Shown here piece after piece: positions 22,178 through 31,792 of a stretch of 40,610 nt of DNA; position 1 is the first letter of the stretch; every line of letters begins with the position of its first letter. The DNA is from a virus, in IMG/VR virus record IMGVR_UViG_3300032053_000180, positions 1-40,610 of that record; one strand, written 5' to 3'. The notes beneath the pieces are model-generated. The model did no database searches. It saw only the letters and a program-made list of their open reading frames with translations, and was not told the origin of the DNA. The position numbers were made by a program, and so were the translations under genes.

Positions 22178-25100
22178 GTGCCAGAACAGGACGTCTATGC
22201 TGAGTTTGCCGATCCGGTAGGGCCGAGCGCGACAGCGGTTGCAGATCCGCCGGATCCGTATGCCGAGTTCGCGGACCCGGTGGCCCCGGCGGCGCCGGCG
22301 GGCGCGACCGAGGCGGATCCCTATGCCGCGTTCGCGGACCCTGTGACTCCGAGCGCGACGCCCCGGGGGCAACCTGATCCCTATGCTGAGTTCGCCGATC
22401 CGGTGCAGCCGGAGAAGCCCTACAGCCTGGGCGCGGACGTGTCGGCGGCGCCTGGGGAGGCGGGGCGAGGGTTTGCGCGAGGCGGGGCGAGCGTGAGTGC
22501 GGGGCTGGGCGGCCTTCTCGAGGCCGCGGGCCGGGCGGGTTCGCGGTTCGAGTCGAATGTGGCGAGGGAACTGCAAATGCGGTGGTTCTATCCGGGCGGG
22601 AAGTGGAACCCCGTTCTCTCGGCGTTCGGGATGAAGGAGCCGGAGCCGGGGGCGGAAGGGGATACGCTGCGCCAGGGCGGGACGGCGGTGACGCGGGGAT
22701 ACAAGGCGGTCGGGGAGGCGGGGCAGAAGTGGGCGGAGAAGATGGAGACGATCCAGGCGGGCCCGGAGCTGGCGCCGCGGCCGGAGGGGCCTTACTCGAA
22801 AGTGGCAGGGATCGTGTGGCAGGCGGCGCCGATCGTGACGGGCCTGATCGCGACGCGAAACCCGACCCTGGGCGCGAGCCTGTATGCGGCGGTGGTGGGC
22901 GGCGAGGGGTTTCACAGGGCGAAGGCGGCGGGGCTGGACGATACGGAGGCGCTGGGGGCGGGTATCTTGCACGGGGCCGGGGCGTACGCCGGCGGACGGG
23001 TGAACCTGGAGAACATCTTCCTGAAGGATACGGCGGTCCGGGATGCGGTGGCGCGGTTTGGGTTCAACAAGGTGGCGGGCTGGGGGGTGCAGTACGCGAA
23101 GGCGGCCGGGGCGAACGTGGCGGTGAACGAGGCGCAGCAGGTGTACGATAACGCGGTCCGCATGGGCTACGACGGGAATGCGAAGGCGTTCGATGGGTTG
23201 ATGGATGCGGCGATCATGGGGCTGCTGTTCTCGGCGCAGCACGCGCCCGGGAGCGCGGCGCGGGCGTTCCGTGAGGCGAACGTGAAGACGGTCCGGGCGA
23301 ACCTGGAGAAGGCGTTCGGGGCGGAGAACGTGAAGCCGTATGGGGAGACGGGCTTTGAGGTGGCGAATGGGGAGCGGCGAACGATCGTTGAGTTTGTGAA
23401 GCATGAGGCGGAACTGGGTCCGCGGGACGTGGAGGGGTTGGCGACAAGCGCGAGGGAGAAGTACCCGAAGCTGTGGGAGAAGAGTCTGGCGGAATCGGGC
23501 GGGGACGAGGCGGCGGCGAAGGTGAAGGTGGCGGATTTGATGACCCCGCCGGCGCAGACGCGGGCGAATGTGACGATCCGGGATCCGGCAACCGGGGCGC
23601 TGGTGGATGTGGATGGACTGATTCAACTGGTGGCCGGGCGGGCAACCGTGGGGCAGACGCGCCATGAGCTGCTGCATGACTTGGCGAGGTTGTCCGGGGC
23701 GAGGAAGGAAGGGGATCTGCTGGTGGACCCGGTGTCGGGTGAATCGCTCAGGGAGGAGGCGCTGGCGGAGGCGCTGGAGAAGGGGATCGATCATCCGATC
23801 ACTCGGCGGGTGAAGGATGCGGCGCTGGGGATCGTGAATTTGTTCCGGACGGAGAAGCAGGAGAGCCCGTTCCAGACTGCGCGGCGGCTGATGCGGGGGA
23901 TGCAGGAGGAGGCGAAGCTGTCGGGGGAGGCGGCGGAGCCGAAGGCGCTGAGCGCGGAGGAGTCGGCGGAGACGGCCGCGGCCGCGGAGGCGGCTGCTAA
24001 GGCGTTCGATGCGCGGGCGGTGGAGCCAGGGGGCGGGCCGGGCGGGATCCCGCTGCTAGAAGGACCGCCGAAGCGGGTGACGGGGCTGGTGGACCAGTTT
24101 GGGCGGACGATCGCAGGGACGGAGAACCTGCCTGTGCGGGCGGCGGTGGAGCCACGGAATGCCCCGGCACAGGGCCAGGGCGCTAGCCAGGCCGAGAAGC
24201 CGATTACTGCCGTGTCAGCACAAAGGCCCCCCCCCTCGATCGCGCGTCCTGGGGCATCCTGGGCGGCCGAGACGCCAGGGAAGGAGGCGAAAGTCGGTGG
24301 ATCGTGGAAAGTGGTGGAGGCGGCAAGCCTTCTGACGAGCGATAAAGCGGGCTATGATAAGGCGTTGCAGCCGCGGAACCGCTCCACCGTCGCGAGCCAG
24401 GAGCAGGTGGCGAGTATCGCGAGCGAGCCGGATCCGGGCCGGCTGGCGGATTCGCCTACCACGGACACGGGGGCACCCCTGGTGGACCAGAACGGCCAGG
24501 TTGTCAGCGGGAACGGGCGGGTGATGGGGTTGCGGCAGGCGTACGCGGGCGGCCGGGCCGGGCGGTACCAGGCGGCGGTGCTGGCCAGGGCGAAGGAGCT
24601 GGGACTGCCGGAAGCGGGCTTGATGAAGGAGCCGGTGCTGGTGCGGGAGCTGTCGGATTCGGGCGGGAAGACGGTGACGGACATCGCAGAGTTGTCGAAC
24701 CGGAGCCAGGTGATGGCGCGGTCGGCGGCGGAGCAGGCTGAGGCGGATGGGAAGATGCTGGTGGAGTCGGGCGCGATTGACCTGTTCAAGCCGGACGCGG
24801 TGGGGACGATCCGGACGTCGAGCAACACGGAATTCCTTCGGGCGTTCGTGCAGGGGACGGGCGACGCGGGGTTGCGGGGGGCGAAGGGCGGGTTCGCGCC
24901 GGACATCGACGGGCGGGTGCGCCGGGCGGTGCTGGCGGCGATCCTGGGGGAGCACGAGCAGGGGCGGCAGATCGTGCAGGATGCGATCGAGCGGGCGGAC
25001 GAACTGGGGATCCGCCGGCAACTGGATGGCGTGATGGCGGCCGGTCCGGAACTGGTGAAACTGGCGAAGGGGAAGCCGGCCTACGATCTGAGGCCGGCGC

Positions 25101-28100
25101 TGGCGCAGGCGGTCCGGGACCTGGTGGAATTCAAGAAGCAGGTGGCGTCCGGCAAGATGAAGACGCTGGAGGACTACCTGGGCCAGGGTGAGATGTTCGA
25201 CACGGGCCGGACGCCGGCGAGCGAGGCGATCCTGCGGGCGCTGGACGAGAGCGGGACGATCAAGGGGACTCGGGAATGGCTGGACCGGTACACGGCGCTG
25301 GCGGCGAAGATCGACGTGACGACCGGGGATATGTTCGGGACCCGGGCGGCGACGCGGGAGGAGTTGCTGGGGAAGGCGCTGAAGACGAAGATTGAAACGC
25401 AGAAACCCTTTATGCCTCTGCCTTCGGGCGAGGCTCAAGCCCCGGCAGCCGCCCGTAAGACGGCGGCACCTACCCCCGAGGGGGCGGAGGCCCACAAGGC
25501 ACCGATCACCAAAGCCGGGGCTGTCTTTGCAGACTGGCCGAAGGACTTTGGCGGAGCCAACCCCAGCGATGACGCGATGAGATTCGGAATCGAACACCAA
25601 GCGCCGGAGCACCTGGCCGAGATGGAGCGACGGTACCAGGCCAGCCTGGCACGGGGCGATCCGCTGATCGCAGAGGCGGAGGCGGCGCTGGCACGAGGGG
25701 ACCGCGCAGAAGCCACGCGCATTACGGAGGCGATGGAGCGTGTGCCCCAGCTGGCGCAGTTCTGGCGCGAAGCACGATGGGCGGCCAATCAGGCCTTGAC
25801 AGGGAAAACGGAATCCGATATTCTCAGTCTCAGAACAGGAGAGCAATATGCTGACCGAACAGGAAATCCGCCAGAAGATCGCCCGGGTGCGGCAACAACT
25901 CGCGGAAGGCCGGGCCTGGCTGGAACAGTGCCAGAGGGAACGGCCGGACCTGGCCGCCCTGTACCGGCGCAAGTACCCGGACAAGGCGGAAAGCCTCTCC
26001 CCCGCGAACCCCTGGGCGCTCCACTCCACAAAGGCCTGACGCCACCCCCGGCGACCGTGCGAGAAGCCGCGGCGGCTATGTCTCTGCCGGCAGAAGAACC
26101 GCGCCCGGGACAACCGATAACCGAAGCTGCCCCGCCTCTCTCTCTCCACCAGCGCGAGGCGCGCTCCGCCAAGGATATCCGCCGGACCTACTTCATTGAA
26201 TCCGTACTGAACCCGGACGGGCAGCGGGAATACTTTGCCGGGGACGCGGAGGGAAACGAGACTCCCCGCTTCTTCTCCGCGGAGAAGGCGGCCGCCTACT
26301 ACGAACGCGAGCAGCGGCTGAAGCAGATCGAGTTTCTGCGCGGGCAACTCTCCCGGACTTGGTTTCAGCGATCCCGCCTGCCGGTTGATGAAATCTTCCC
26401 CGAGTATGACCCCGCGATCATCCGGGAAGCGGCGCGGGAGAATGCCGCGAACGAGCCGATCCGCTATGCGGTGGAGGCGAAAGGCCCGGAAGAAGGCGAT
26501 ATTCTCTCAGAGTCCGAGTACCGGGCCACGCTTCGGGCTAACTATGTCGATAAGGAAGGCAAGGTCCTGGCGAGCAGCCGCGAGGCGCCAGCGATCCCGA
26601 TGGGGCTGCGCTTGGGGATGTGGCGCCGGGACGATATGCCCCTGAATCACGGCCGGGAGCTGGCGCAGCTCCGGCTGGTGGATCCCAACACCTTGAACCT
26701 GGCGGAGGACCTGGTGGAGACGAACCAGCAGGGCCGAGGATGGGACGCGGATAGATATGCGCAATGGTTTCGAGAGGGCAAGGCCCCGCCGCCCGTGGAG
26801 ATCGTGGAAACCGACAAGGGCACCCTGAAGGTTACCGATGGGCACCGACGCGTGGCCGCCGCGAAACGCAACGGCCAGCCCGTCCTGGCTTGGGTTTCTC
26901 CCGCAATGGATCACCCGGATCCGAACTATGCGGGCGTCAAGACGGGACTGACGTACGAAGCCTGGAAGAACGGAACGGCGAAGAGGACGGGCCCCCTGAC
27001 GGGCGGTTTCTCCGATACGTCCATGCAGTATCCGGAAGGTTTCCCCCGCTACGCGGTGGAAGCGAAGGCCGGGGAGGAAGAGCGGTTTTCGTTCCAACGG
27101 GCCGGACCCCGCAACTTTGGCAAGTGGACGATCCCCTACGTGGACATGGGAACAAAGGCGGAAATGGCGACGCTGGCCGATCGCTTGAACCGCTCCGGAT
27201 TGTCGGAGCGTGAAGTCTATGACGCGGCCCGGGCGGGACGCTCCACCCTTGAGTCCTTGCTGAGTGAGCGCACGCGCTACGCCGTGGAGAAGAAGGCGGG
27301 AGAGGAAGAAGCTGGCGCGGCGAAGCCGCGCTTCGCGAATCCGATGGTGACGACCGAGGCGCGGAGGTGGGCCGCCGCGCAGCGGACGGCCCGGGAAGCG
27401 GCGGGGTTGCCGCCGCACACGACGGATGCGGAGATCCGGGCGAAGGCGGACGCAATCCTGGCCGATAAGCCGGGAACATGGTCGGCGTTGCGGCGGGGCG
27501 AGTTGAATATGGTGGATGACGCGGCGAAGATGCAGGCGGCCAAGCGGCTCCTGGACGAGAAGGTGTCCGCGGCGATCCAGGCCGGCGATGCGTCCGGGCT
27601 GGCGGAGGCGGTCGAGGCGTATGGGCGGTACGAGGAGGCCGGCAGCCGGATGGGCGCCGCCTTCCGCGAGCGGCGGGACTGGACTCTGACCCCGGAAGAC
27701 CATAACCGCCAAGCGTTGACGGATGCGCTGCTGAAGCCGCCGGAGGCCGTGAAGACGGAACTGGCGAAGGCGAAGACGCCGGCGGAGCGGACCGCTATCT
27801 CCGAGCGGGAGGCGGTCCGGATCGCGGGGACGGCCAGGGCCGTCGAGCAGCGGACCGGACTTAACCCGGCGCGGCTGAGCAAGGCGACGCTTCGGGACTC
27901 GGCGACCGTGGCGGAACTGATCCGGGAGATCAATGCGCGGTCCGCACGGGGCGGAGATAAGGCCTTCGAGTACTGGCGGAGCGCGATCCTGTCCGGGCCG
28001 GGGACGCAGGTAGGTAATATCACGGGCAACACGGCGGCCTTTGTGTGGGATCGGACGATCCAGAAGACGGGCGAGGCGTTGCTGAATCTGGTACTGCGCA

Positions 28101-29716
28101 AGCCGGAGGCGACACAGTTGGGCGAGCTGGGGCCGATGTGGCGGGCGACGTTCGGATCGATGGGCAAGGCGGGGCGCCAGGCGTTGCTGGCGTTTTCGAC
28201 GGAGCTGCCGGTGATGGAAGGGATGAAGGTTGAGGAGAGCGGGCCGGCGATCGTGGGGACGAAGGGGCGAGTGATCCGGCTGCCCCAGCGGCTCCTGCTG
28301 GCGGCGGATGAGTACTCGAAGACGGTGATCTATGACGGAACAATCGCCGCGCTAGCCTACCGAACCGCCAAGGCCGAGGGGCTGCGGGGCGAGGACCTGG
28401 GGGCCCGCCAGGAGGAACTCCGGACCAATCCGACCGATGAGATGATGACCGCGGCCATGGCTGAGGCCAAGCGCCTGACGTTCCAGGAGAAACTCGGCGC
28501 GATCGCTGGGGGCATCCTGCAGATGCGGAAGAATGTGCCGGGCCTGCGCTATGTGGCGCCGTTTGTCACAACGCCGGCTAACATCGTGAAGATCGGCATC
28601 AAGAAGACGCCCCTGGGGACCGCGGCCCTGCTCTGGAAGGCGGCGCGGGGCGAGTACCGCGGCGAAGGGGCGGCACTGACCCGGGACGTGGCGGAGCAGA
28701 TCATCGCCTGGGCGGCGTTCGCCGGCGTCGGGGCCATGATCGACGATGAAGACGGAGAACCGCGAGTCACCGGGAACCGGCCGCCCTCGAATCTGCCGGC
28801 GGGGCAACGTGCCCTGCAGCAGAAACACTATCCCCCGCAGTCGATCCGGCTCGGTGGGCGCTGGTTCAGTTACGCGCGGATAGAGCCGCTGGCCACGAGC
28901 CTGTCCCTCATGGTGGATTCCTGGGATCTGATCCGGAACCCGGGTGGCCGGAGCGTGGAGGAACAACTCTGGAAGGCGTGGAATAGTGTAGCCGGCCAAG
29001 TGCGAGACAAGACTTTCCTGCAGGGCCTTGGGGACATCCTTCACGCGATCGAGGACTCCGGCCGGGAGGGTGCGGTCCGCAACTGGCTCACCAATTTCGC
29101 GGCATCCTGGGTGCCCAACATTGGCCGGACGACCATGCGGGCGACGGATACGGAGATCCGGGATATGCGCCTGCGGAAGCAGGACCAGGAAACGCTGGGC
29201 AGCAAACTGGGCCAGGTGGGGCGGCAAGCCCTGCAGAAAGCCCTGCCGCTGCCCGCCCTGGCACCGTCGCCGCGCCGAGACTGGCTGGGCCAACCAATTC
29301 AGAAAACGGAACGCCTGGGCCCGGCGACGGACGTGGTTTGGCGCATACTGAGCGGCATGAAGATCCAGGAAGTCCCCGACCCGGAGGCATTGACAACGGC
29401 CCTGGACCGTTTCGTCTGGAACTACAACCAGAAGGCCGAGAAGAACGGCTGGACCGATCAATGGTGGCCCGGGGCGGCGCGTAACGAAATGACCCTGCCG
29501 GGCTATCCCGGGACGGACCGCAAGCGGTACATGACTGACGACGAGTTCGAGCGTTTCCAGATCCTCCGGGGCGAGTTGTTTCTGGCGGCCGCTGGCCGTT
29601 ACCACTGGGACCCGGTAGATCCCAAGCAGACCCACATGCGGCACCTGAAGCACCTCTACGAGCTCGCCACTGATCGGGCCCGCCGCGAGGCGATCGAGGC
29701 CCGGACCCGCCGCTGA
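22178..29716 (+). CDS. Giant polyvalent virion protein (ddrB-ParB-like domain, HExxH motif, ParB-like domain)
   Basis: A 2,512-residue protein from GTG 22178 (GGGGAG upstream). Four YA(E/A)FADPV motifs at residues 7-76 with 20-21 residue spacing. Hydrophobic segments near 205-245. HELLH at 496-500, a zinc-peptidase signature. A ddrB-type ParB-superfamily domain at about 710-1060 (LQPRNRSTVASQEQVASIA, SGNGRVMGLRQAY). A second ParB-like segment at about 1486-1575 (TDGHRRVAAAKRNGQ). Three RYAVE(A/K)K linkers near 1429, 1624 and 1700. A C-terminal 600-residue region (GTQVGNITGN, YVAPFVTTPANIVKIGIKKTPLG) like large phage ejection proteins. Co-injected multi-domain effector or core protein is inferred. 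Confidence 0.78.
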   Translation: MPEQDVYAEFADPVGPSATAVADPPDPYAEFADPVAPAAPAGATEADPYAAFADPVTPSATPRGQPDPYAEFADPVQPEKPYSLGADVSAAPGEAGRGFARGGASVSAGLGGLLEAAGRAGSRFESNVARELQMRWFYPGGKWNPVLSAFGMKEPEPGAEGDTLRQGGTAVTRGYKAVGEAGQKWAEKMETIQAGPELAPRPEGPYSKVAGIVWQAAPIVTGLIATRNPTLGASLYAAVVGGEGFHRAKAAGLDDTEALGAGILHGAGAYAGGRVNLENIFLKDTAVRDAVARFGFNKVAGWGVQYAKAAGANVAVNEAQQVYDNAVRMGYDGNAKAFDGLMDAAIMGLLFSAQHAPGSAARAFREANVKTVRANLEKAFGAENVKPYGETGFEVANGERRTIVEFVKHEAELGPRDVEGLATSAREKYPKLWEKSLAESGGDEAAAKVKVADLMTPPAQTRANVTIRDPATGALVDVDGLIQLVAGRATVGQTRHELLHDLARLSGARKEGDLLVDPVSGESLREEALAEALEKGIDHPITRRVKDAALGIVNLFRTEKQESPFQTARRLMRGMQEEAKLSGEAAEPKALSAEESAETAAAAEAAAKAFDARAVEPGGGPGGIPLLEGPPKRVTGLVDQFGRTIAGTENLPVRAAVEPRNAPAQGQGASQAEKPITAVSAQRPPPSIARPGASWAAETPGKEAKVGGSWKVVEAASLLTSDKAGYDKALQPRNRSTVASQEQVASIASEPDPGRLADSPTTDTGAPLVDQNGQVVSGNGRVMGLRQAYAGGRAGRYQAAVLARAKELGLPEAGLMKEPVLVRELSDSGGKTVTDIAELSNRSQVMARSAAEQAEADGKMLVESGAIDLFKPDAVGTIRTSSNTEFLRAFVQGTGDAGLRGAKGGFAPDIDGRVRRAVLAAILGEHEQGRQIVQDAIERADELGIRRQLDGVMAAGPELVKLAKGKPAYDLRPALAQAVRDLVEFKKQVASGKMKTLEDYLGQGEMFDTGRTPASEAILRALDESGTIKGTREWLDRYTALAAKIDVTTGDMFGTRAATREELLGKALKTKIETQKPFMPLPSGEAQAPAAARKTAAPTPEGAEAHKAPITKAGAVFADWPKDFGGANPSDDAMRFGIEHQAPEHLAEMERRYQASLARGDPLIAEAEAALARGDRAEATRITEAMERVPQLAQFWREARWAANQALTGKTESDILSLRTGEQYADRTGNPPEDRPGAATTRGRPGLAGTVPEGTAGPGRPVPAQVPGQGGKPLPREPLGAPLHKGLTPPPATVREAAAAMSLPAEEPRPGQPITEAAPPLSLHQREARSAKDIRRTYFIESVLNPDGQREYFAGDAEGNETPRFFSAEKAAAYYEREQRLKQIEFLRGQLSRTWFQRSRLPVDEIFPEYDPAIIREAARENAANEPIRYAVEAKGPEEGDILSESEYRATLRANYVDKEGKVLASSREAPAIPMGLRLGMWRRDDMPLNHGRELAQLRLVDPNTLNLAEDLVETNQQGRGWDADRYAQWFREGKAPPPVEIVETDKGTLKVTDGHRRVAAAKRNGQPVLAWVSPAMDHPDPNYAGVKTGLTYEAWKNGTAKRTGPLTGGFSDTSMQYPEGFPRYAVEAKAGEEERFSFQRAGPRNFGKWTIPYVDMGTKAEMATLADRLNRSGLSEREVYDAARAGRSTLESLLSERTRYAVEKKAGEEEAGAAKPRFANPMVTTEARRWAAAQRTAREAAGLPPHTTDAEIRAKADAILADKPGTWSALRRGELNMVDDAAKMQAAKRLLDEKVSAAIQAGDASGLAEAVEAYGRYEEAGSRMGAAFRERRDWTLTPEDHNRQALTDALLKPPEAVKTELAKAKTPAERTAISEREAVRIAGTARAVEQRTGLNPARLSKATLRDSATVAELIREINARSARGGDKAFEYWRSAILSGPGTQVGNITGNTAAFVWDRTIQKTGEALLNLVLRKPEATQLGELGPMWRATFGSMGKAGRQALLAFSTELPVMEGMKVEESGPAIVGTKGRVIRLPQRLLLAADEYSKTVIYDGTIAALAYRTAKAEGLRGEDLGARQEELRTNPTDEMMTAAMAEAKRLTFQEKLGAIAGGILQMRKNVPGLRYVAPFVTTPANIVKIGIKKTPLGTAALLWKAARGEYRGEGAALTRDVAEQIIAWAAFAGVGAMIDDEDGEPRVTGNRPPSNLPAGQRALQQKHYPPQSIRLGGRWFSYARIEPLATSLSLMVDSWDLIRNPGGRSVEEQLWKAWNSVAGQVRDKTFLQGLGDILHAIEDSGREGAVRNWLTNFAASWVPNIGRTTMRATDTEIRDMRLRKQDQETLGSKLGQVGRQALQKALPLPALAPSPRRDWLGQPIQKTERLGPATDVVWRILSGMKIQEVPDPEALTTALDRFVWNYNQKAEKNGWTDQWWPGAARNEMTLPGYPGTDRKRYMTDDEFERFQILRGELFLAAAGRYHWDPVDPKQTHMRHLKHLYELATDRARREAIEARTRR
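24238..24261 (+). repeat. Repeat D, copy 1 (identical 24-mer, in frame in giant gene)
   Basis: These 24 bases, containing GCGTCCTGGGGCATCCTG, are identical to 31664-31687 near attP, and similarity continues a few bases beyond. Here they are read as the SIARPGASW part of a linker just before the ddrB-like domain. Confidence 0.75.
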
Positions 29717-29723
29717 CCCGCCT

Positions 29724-29924
29724 TCACGCCCACGACCGCCCGGCCAGGACATCGCAGATCGTCTGCCGGGTCACCCCGAACCGGCGGGCGAGCCGGCTCT
29801 GCAATCCCCACTGCCGCCCCTCGCGCTCGGCAATCCGGGCGCGGAGACGGATGTTGTACACGTCCGCCCGGGTGAGGACCGCGCGCGGGTTGTGCGCCCC
29901 AGATTTGGATTTGCTGCGATTCAC
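29724..29924 (-). CDS. Small helix-turn-helix DNA-binding protein
   Basis: A 66-residue basic protein on the minus strand. LTRADVYNIRLRARIAEREGRQWGLQSRLARRFGVTRQTICDVLAGRSW contains a clear C-terminal HTH (QSRLARRFGVTRQTICDVL), a pattern shared with domains that accompany phage HNH proteins and regulators. Its start overlaps the stop of the upstream 29921-30253 gene (ATGA), so both are one operon. It is only 8 bp from the convergent giant gene. Confidence 0.7.
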   Translation of the reverse strand: MNRSKSKSGAHNPRAVLTRADVYNIRLRARIAEREGRQWGLQSRLARRFGVTRQTICDVLAGRSWA

Positions 29925-30253
29925 TCGGACACCCCTTTCTCGAATTCGACCCAGGAGTTCCAGATCCCGAACGATTCGCCCCGGACTCCGGTGAGCTGGA
30001 CGCGGGCGCCGCCGGCGATCGCGGCGGCGATGTCGTCCACGTCGGCGACGCAGAAATGGTCGGCGTCGGGGGTATCCTTGAGATACCAGCGGTTTGCGGA
30101 GTGCTGCTGGACGAACCAGTAGCCGGATCCGGTGGGCTGGTAGATGCGGAGCGTGGTGTACCGCCGGTCGTGCTCGCGGGGCCGACGGTCTTCGGGTTGT
30201 TTATCGAGCCAGGCGAGGGCCTGGCCCATGACGAGTGAGGGGTTGAGGTTCAT
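29921..30253 (-). CDS. Hypothetical protein in minus-strand operon
   Basis: A 110-residue protein with GGAG upstream of the start. Beta-rich middle (YTTLRIYQPTGSGYWFVQQHSANRWYLKDTPDADHFCVADVDDIAAAIAGG) ending FGIWNSWVEFEKG. No family recognised. Its leader contains a GC hairpin (GCCCGGC and GCCGGGC arms) similar to one in front of the 30308-31405 gene. Confidence 0.65.
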   Translation of the reverse strand: MNLNPSLVMGQALAWLDKQPEDRRPREHDRRYTTLRIYQPTGSGYWFVQQHSANRWYLKDTPDADHFCVADVDDIAAAIAGGARVQLTGVRGESFGIWNSWVEFEKGVSE

Positions 30254-30307
30254 CGTTGTTTCTCCTGCCCGGCGTTGCCCGGCCGGGCGGCGGGGGTTGT
30301 AGTGCGG

Positions 30308-31405
30308 TTAGGCCACGGCGTGCTCGGCGAGCACGCAGAAACCGGTTTCGTTTTCGCGCGCGGTCCGCGCGATGGCCGCACGGATGGCGAGACGGACGCG
30401 GGCGTAGTCTCCGTTGCCGGCCCGGAGCAATTCCACGGCTCCGTAGTGCCGGGAGAGATTGAGGTTATGTTTCCGCGCCCAGTCCTCCGACGCCGGACGG
30501 CAATTGCCGGCGGCGAGGGAGTCCGCGAGGCAAACCAGGATGCCCTGGGCCTCTGCCTCGTCCGCGAGCCGCTCGGCCGCGAGTTTCCGCCGCGTTTCCG
30601 CGTTCGCGCGGAGGGCGGTGACGATGCGCCCCGCTCCGCCCGGCCCCAGGTCCGTCGCGGAGACGTGATAGTCGTCCGGCCCGGAAATCGCGCGGAGGCC
30701 GTGGGTATCCTTGCCCCAGCGGAATCCGGGGGGGAGCATCGTCTGACCGCGGACACCGTTGATTTGCCAGGCGCACGTCCGGCCGACGAAAACGCCCACC
30801 GACTGCATGCGGGTCTCATGGTCGCCCGGCGTCCAATACTGGGAGGCTGACGGACAGTATCCTCCCTCACGGTCGGAGTCGGAGAAATACCAGGATCCGG
30901 CGCTGTCGATGTCCTCCGTGGGGAGGTGCGAGACGGACCAGTCCGCCGCGACGCCGCCACGGCCGCGGGGGGATTTCCAGCCGTACTCCCGGGCCTCTCC
31001 GGGAGAGCACGGGATCAGGGCCGCGCGGGAGTAGAGCGCGGCGAACGTGTATTTTTCAGCCGGCCGGCCGAGGGCCCGCGCGCGGCGGGCGATGGTCGCG
31101 GGCTCGTCGCCCAGGGCGAGGGCCTGGGCGAGCGTGCGGACCGCGCTCGCGCGGAGGTGGACCTGCGCGCGGAAGCGGGCGTCCGCGCGGGCGCGACGGA
31201 GGTCGCGCTCGGCTTGGCTGAGTACGTTCCTGACGGTCCACGGATCCCCCGTGGACGGAATCCGCGCCGCCGGCGGCAGCAGACTGACGCGATTCGCGCG
31301 GACGAATTTGAGGATTCCGCGCGTGGTGAGCGCGGTGGAGCCGGCCGCGCGGGCGGCGGCGAGATAGCGGGCGATCGGGGTTTCGGCGGTGGACTGCGTG
31401 GTCAT
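30308..31405 (-). CDS. Hypothetical protein, first gene of the minus-strand operon
   Basis: A 365-residue protein from ATG at 31405 with GGAGGT 5 bases upstream; the frame is open to 31483 but conservation-like sequence and the ribosome site favour 31405. The N-terminal half is Arg/Ala-rich and helical (IARYLAAARAAGSTALTTRGILKFVRANR, QAERDLRRARADARFRAQVHLRASAVRTLAQALALG). The middle is beta-like (DSAGSWYFSDSDREGGYCPSASQYW) and the C-terminus helical. No family recognised. Opposite orientation and proximity to attP suggest expression in the lysogen. Confidence 0.65.
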   Translation of the reverse strand: MTTQSTAETPIARYLAAARAAGSTALTTRGILKFVRANRVSLLPPAARIPSTGDPWTVRNVLSQAERDLRRARADARFRAQVHLRASAVRTLAQALALGDEPATIARRARALGRPAEKYTFAALYSRAALIPCSPGEAREYGWKSPRGRGGVAADWSVSHLPTEDIDSAGSWYFSDSDREGGYCPSASQYWTPGDHETRMQSVGVFVGRTCAWQINGVRGQTMLPPGFRWGKDTHGLRAISGPDDYHVSATDLGPGGAGRIVTALRANAETRRKLAAERLADEAEAQGILVCLADSLAAGNCRPASEDWARKHNLNLSRHYGAVELLRAGNGDYARVRLAIRAAIARTARENETGFCVLAEHAVA

Positions 31406-31512
31406 GGTGACCTCCTGCGGCGATCGTCGCCGCTCGTTGCCCGGGTCGGTCGGGCGCCGGCCGGCGCGGAAGAGCGCCGGCACTTGTAATCAAGCAGGCT
31501 CTATGCCAAGGC

Positions 31513-31562
31513 TTATGATCGTACATTAAGCCCGGACTCCATGAGGATATGTACGATCATAA
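31513..31562. promoter_or_regulatory. 14-bp perfect inverted repeat (operator or recombinase arm sites)
   Basis: TTATGATCGTACAT at 31513-31526 and ATGTACGATCATAA at 31549-31562 are perfect inverted copies 36 bp apart start to start. A third copy, GTACGATCATAA, lies at 31640-31651. The 12-base word is itself part-palindromic (GTACGATCATAA). The arrangement fits repressor operators between divergent promoters or integrase/excisionase arm-type sites. Confidence 0.65.
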
Positions 31563-31639
31563 TCCCGAGTCTGAGAAAATCCCCTCTCCAAATTGAGAAC
31601 GAGAATTCCGCCGGAGGTCCCTGAAGCCGAAAATCCTGG

Positions 31640-31651
31640 GTACGATCATAA
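31640..31651. promoter_or_regulatory. Third GTACGATCATAA copy
   Basis: Same 12-mer and orientation as the copy at 31551-31562, 89 bp further right, towards attP. Confidence 0.6.
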
Positions 31652-31663
31652 GCGGCGACGAGA

Positions 31664-31687
31664 GATCGCGCGTCCTGGGGCATCCTG
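31664..31687 (+). repeat. Repeat D, copy 2
   Basis: 24 bp identical to 24238-24261. Here it is non-coding and lies about 105 bp from the attP block. Confidence 0.75.
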
Positions 31688-31792
31688 AGCGGTCGGATTT
31701 CGCCCGCTGCCTCACATCACCCGGCACATCACGCGCACGGGACTAGTCATAACACATTGCGGCTCAATTCTCTGCCCGCAAATGACTTCTTT

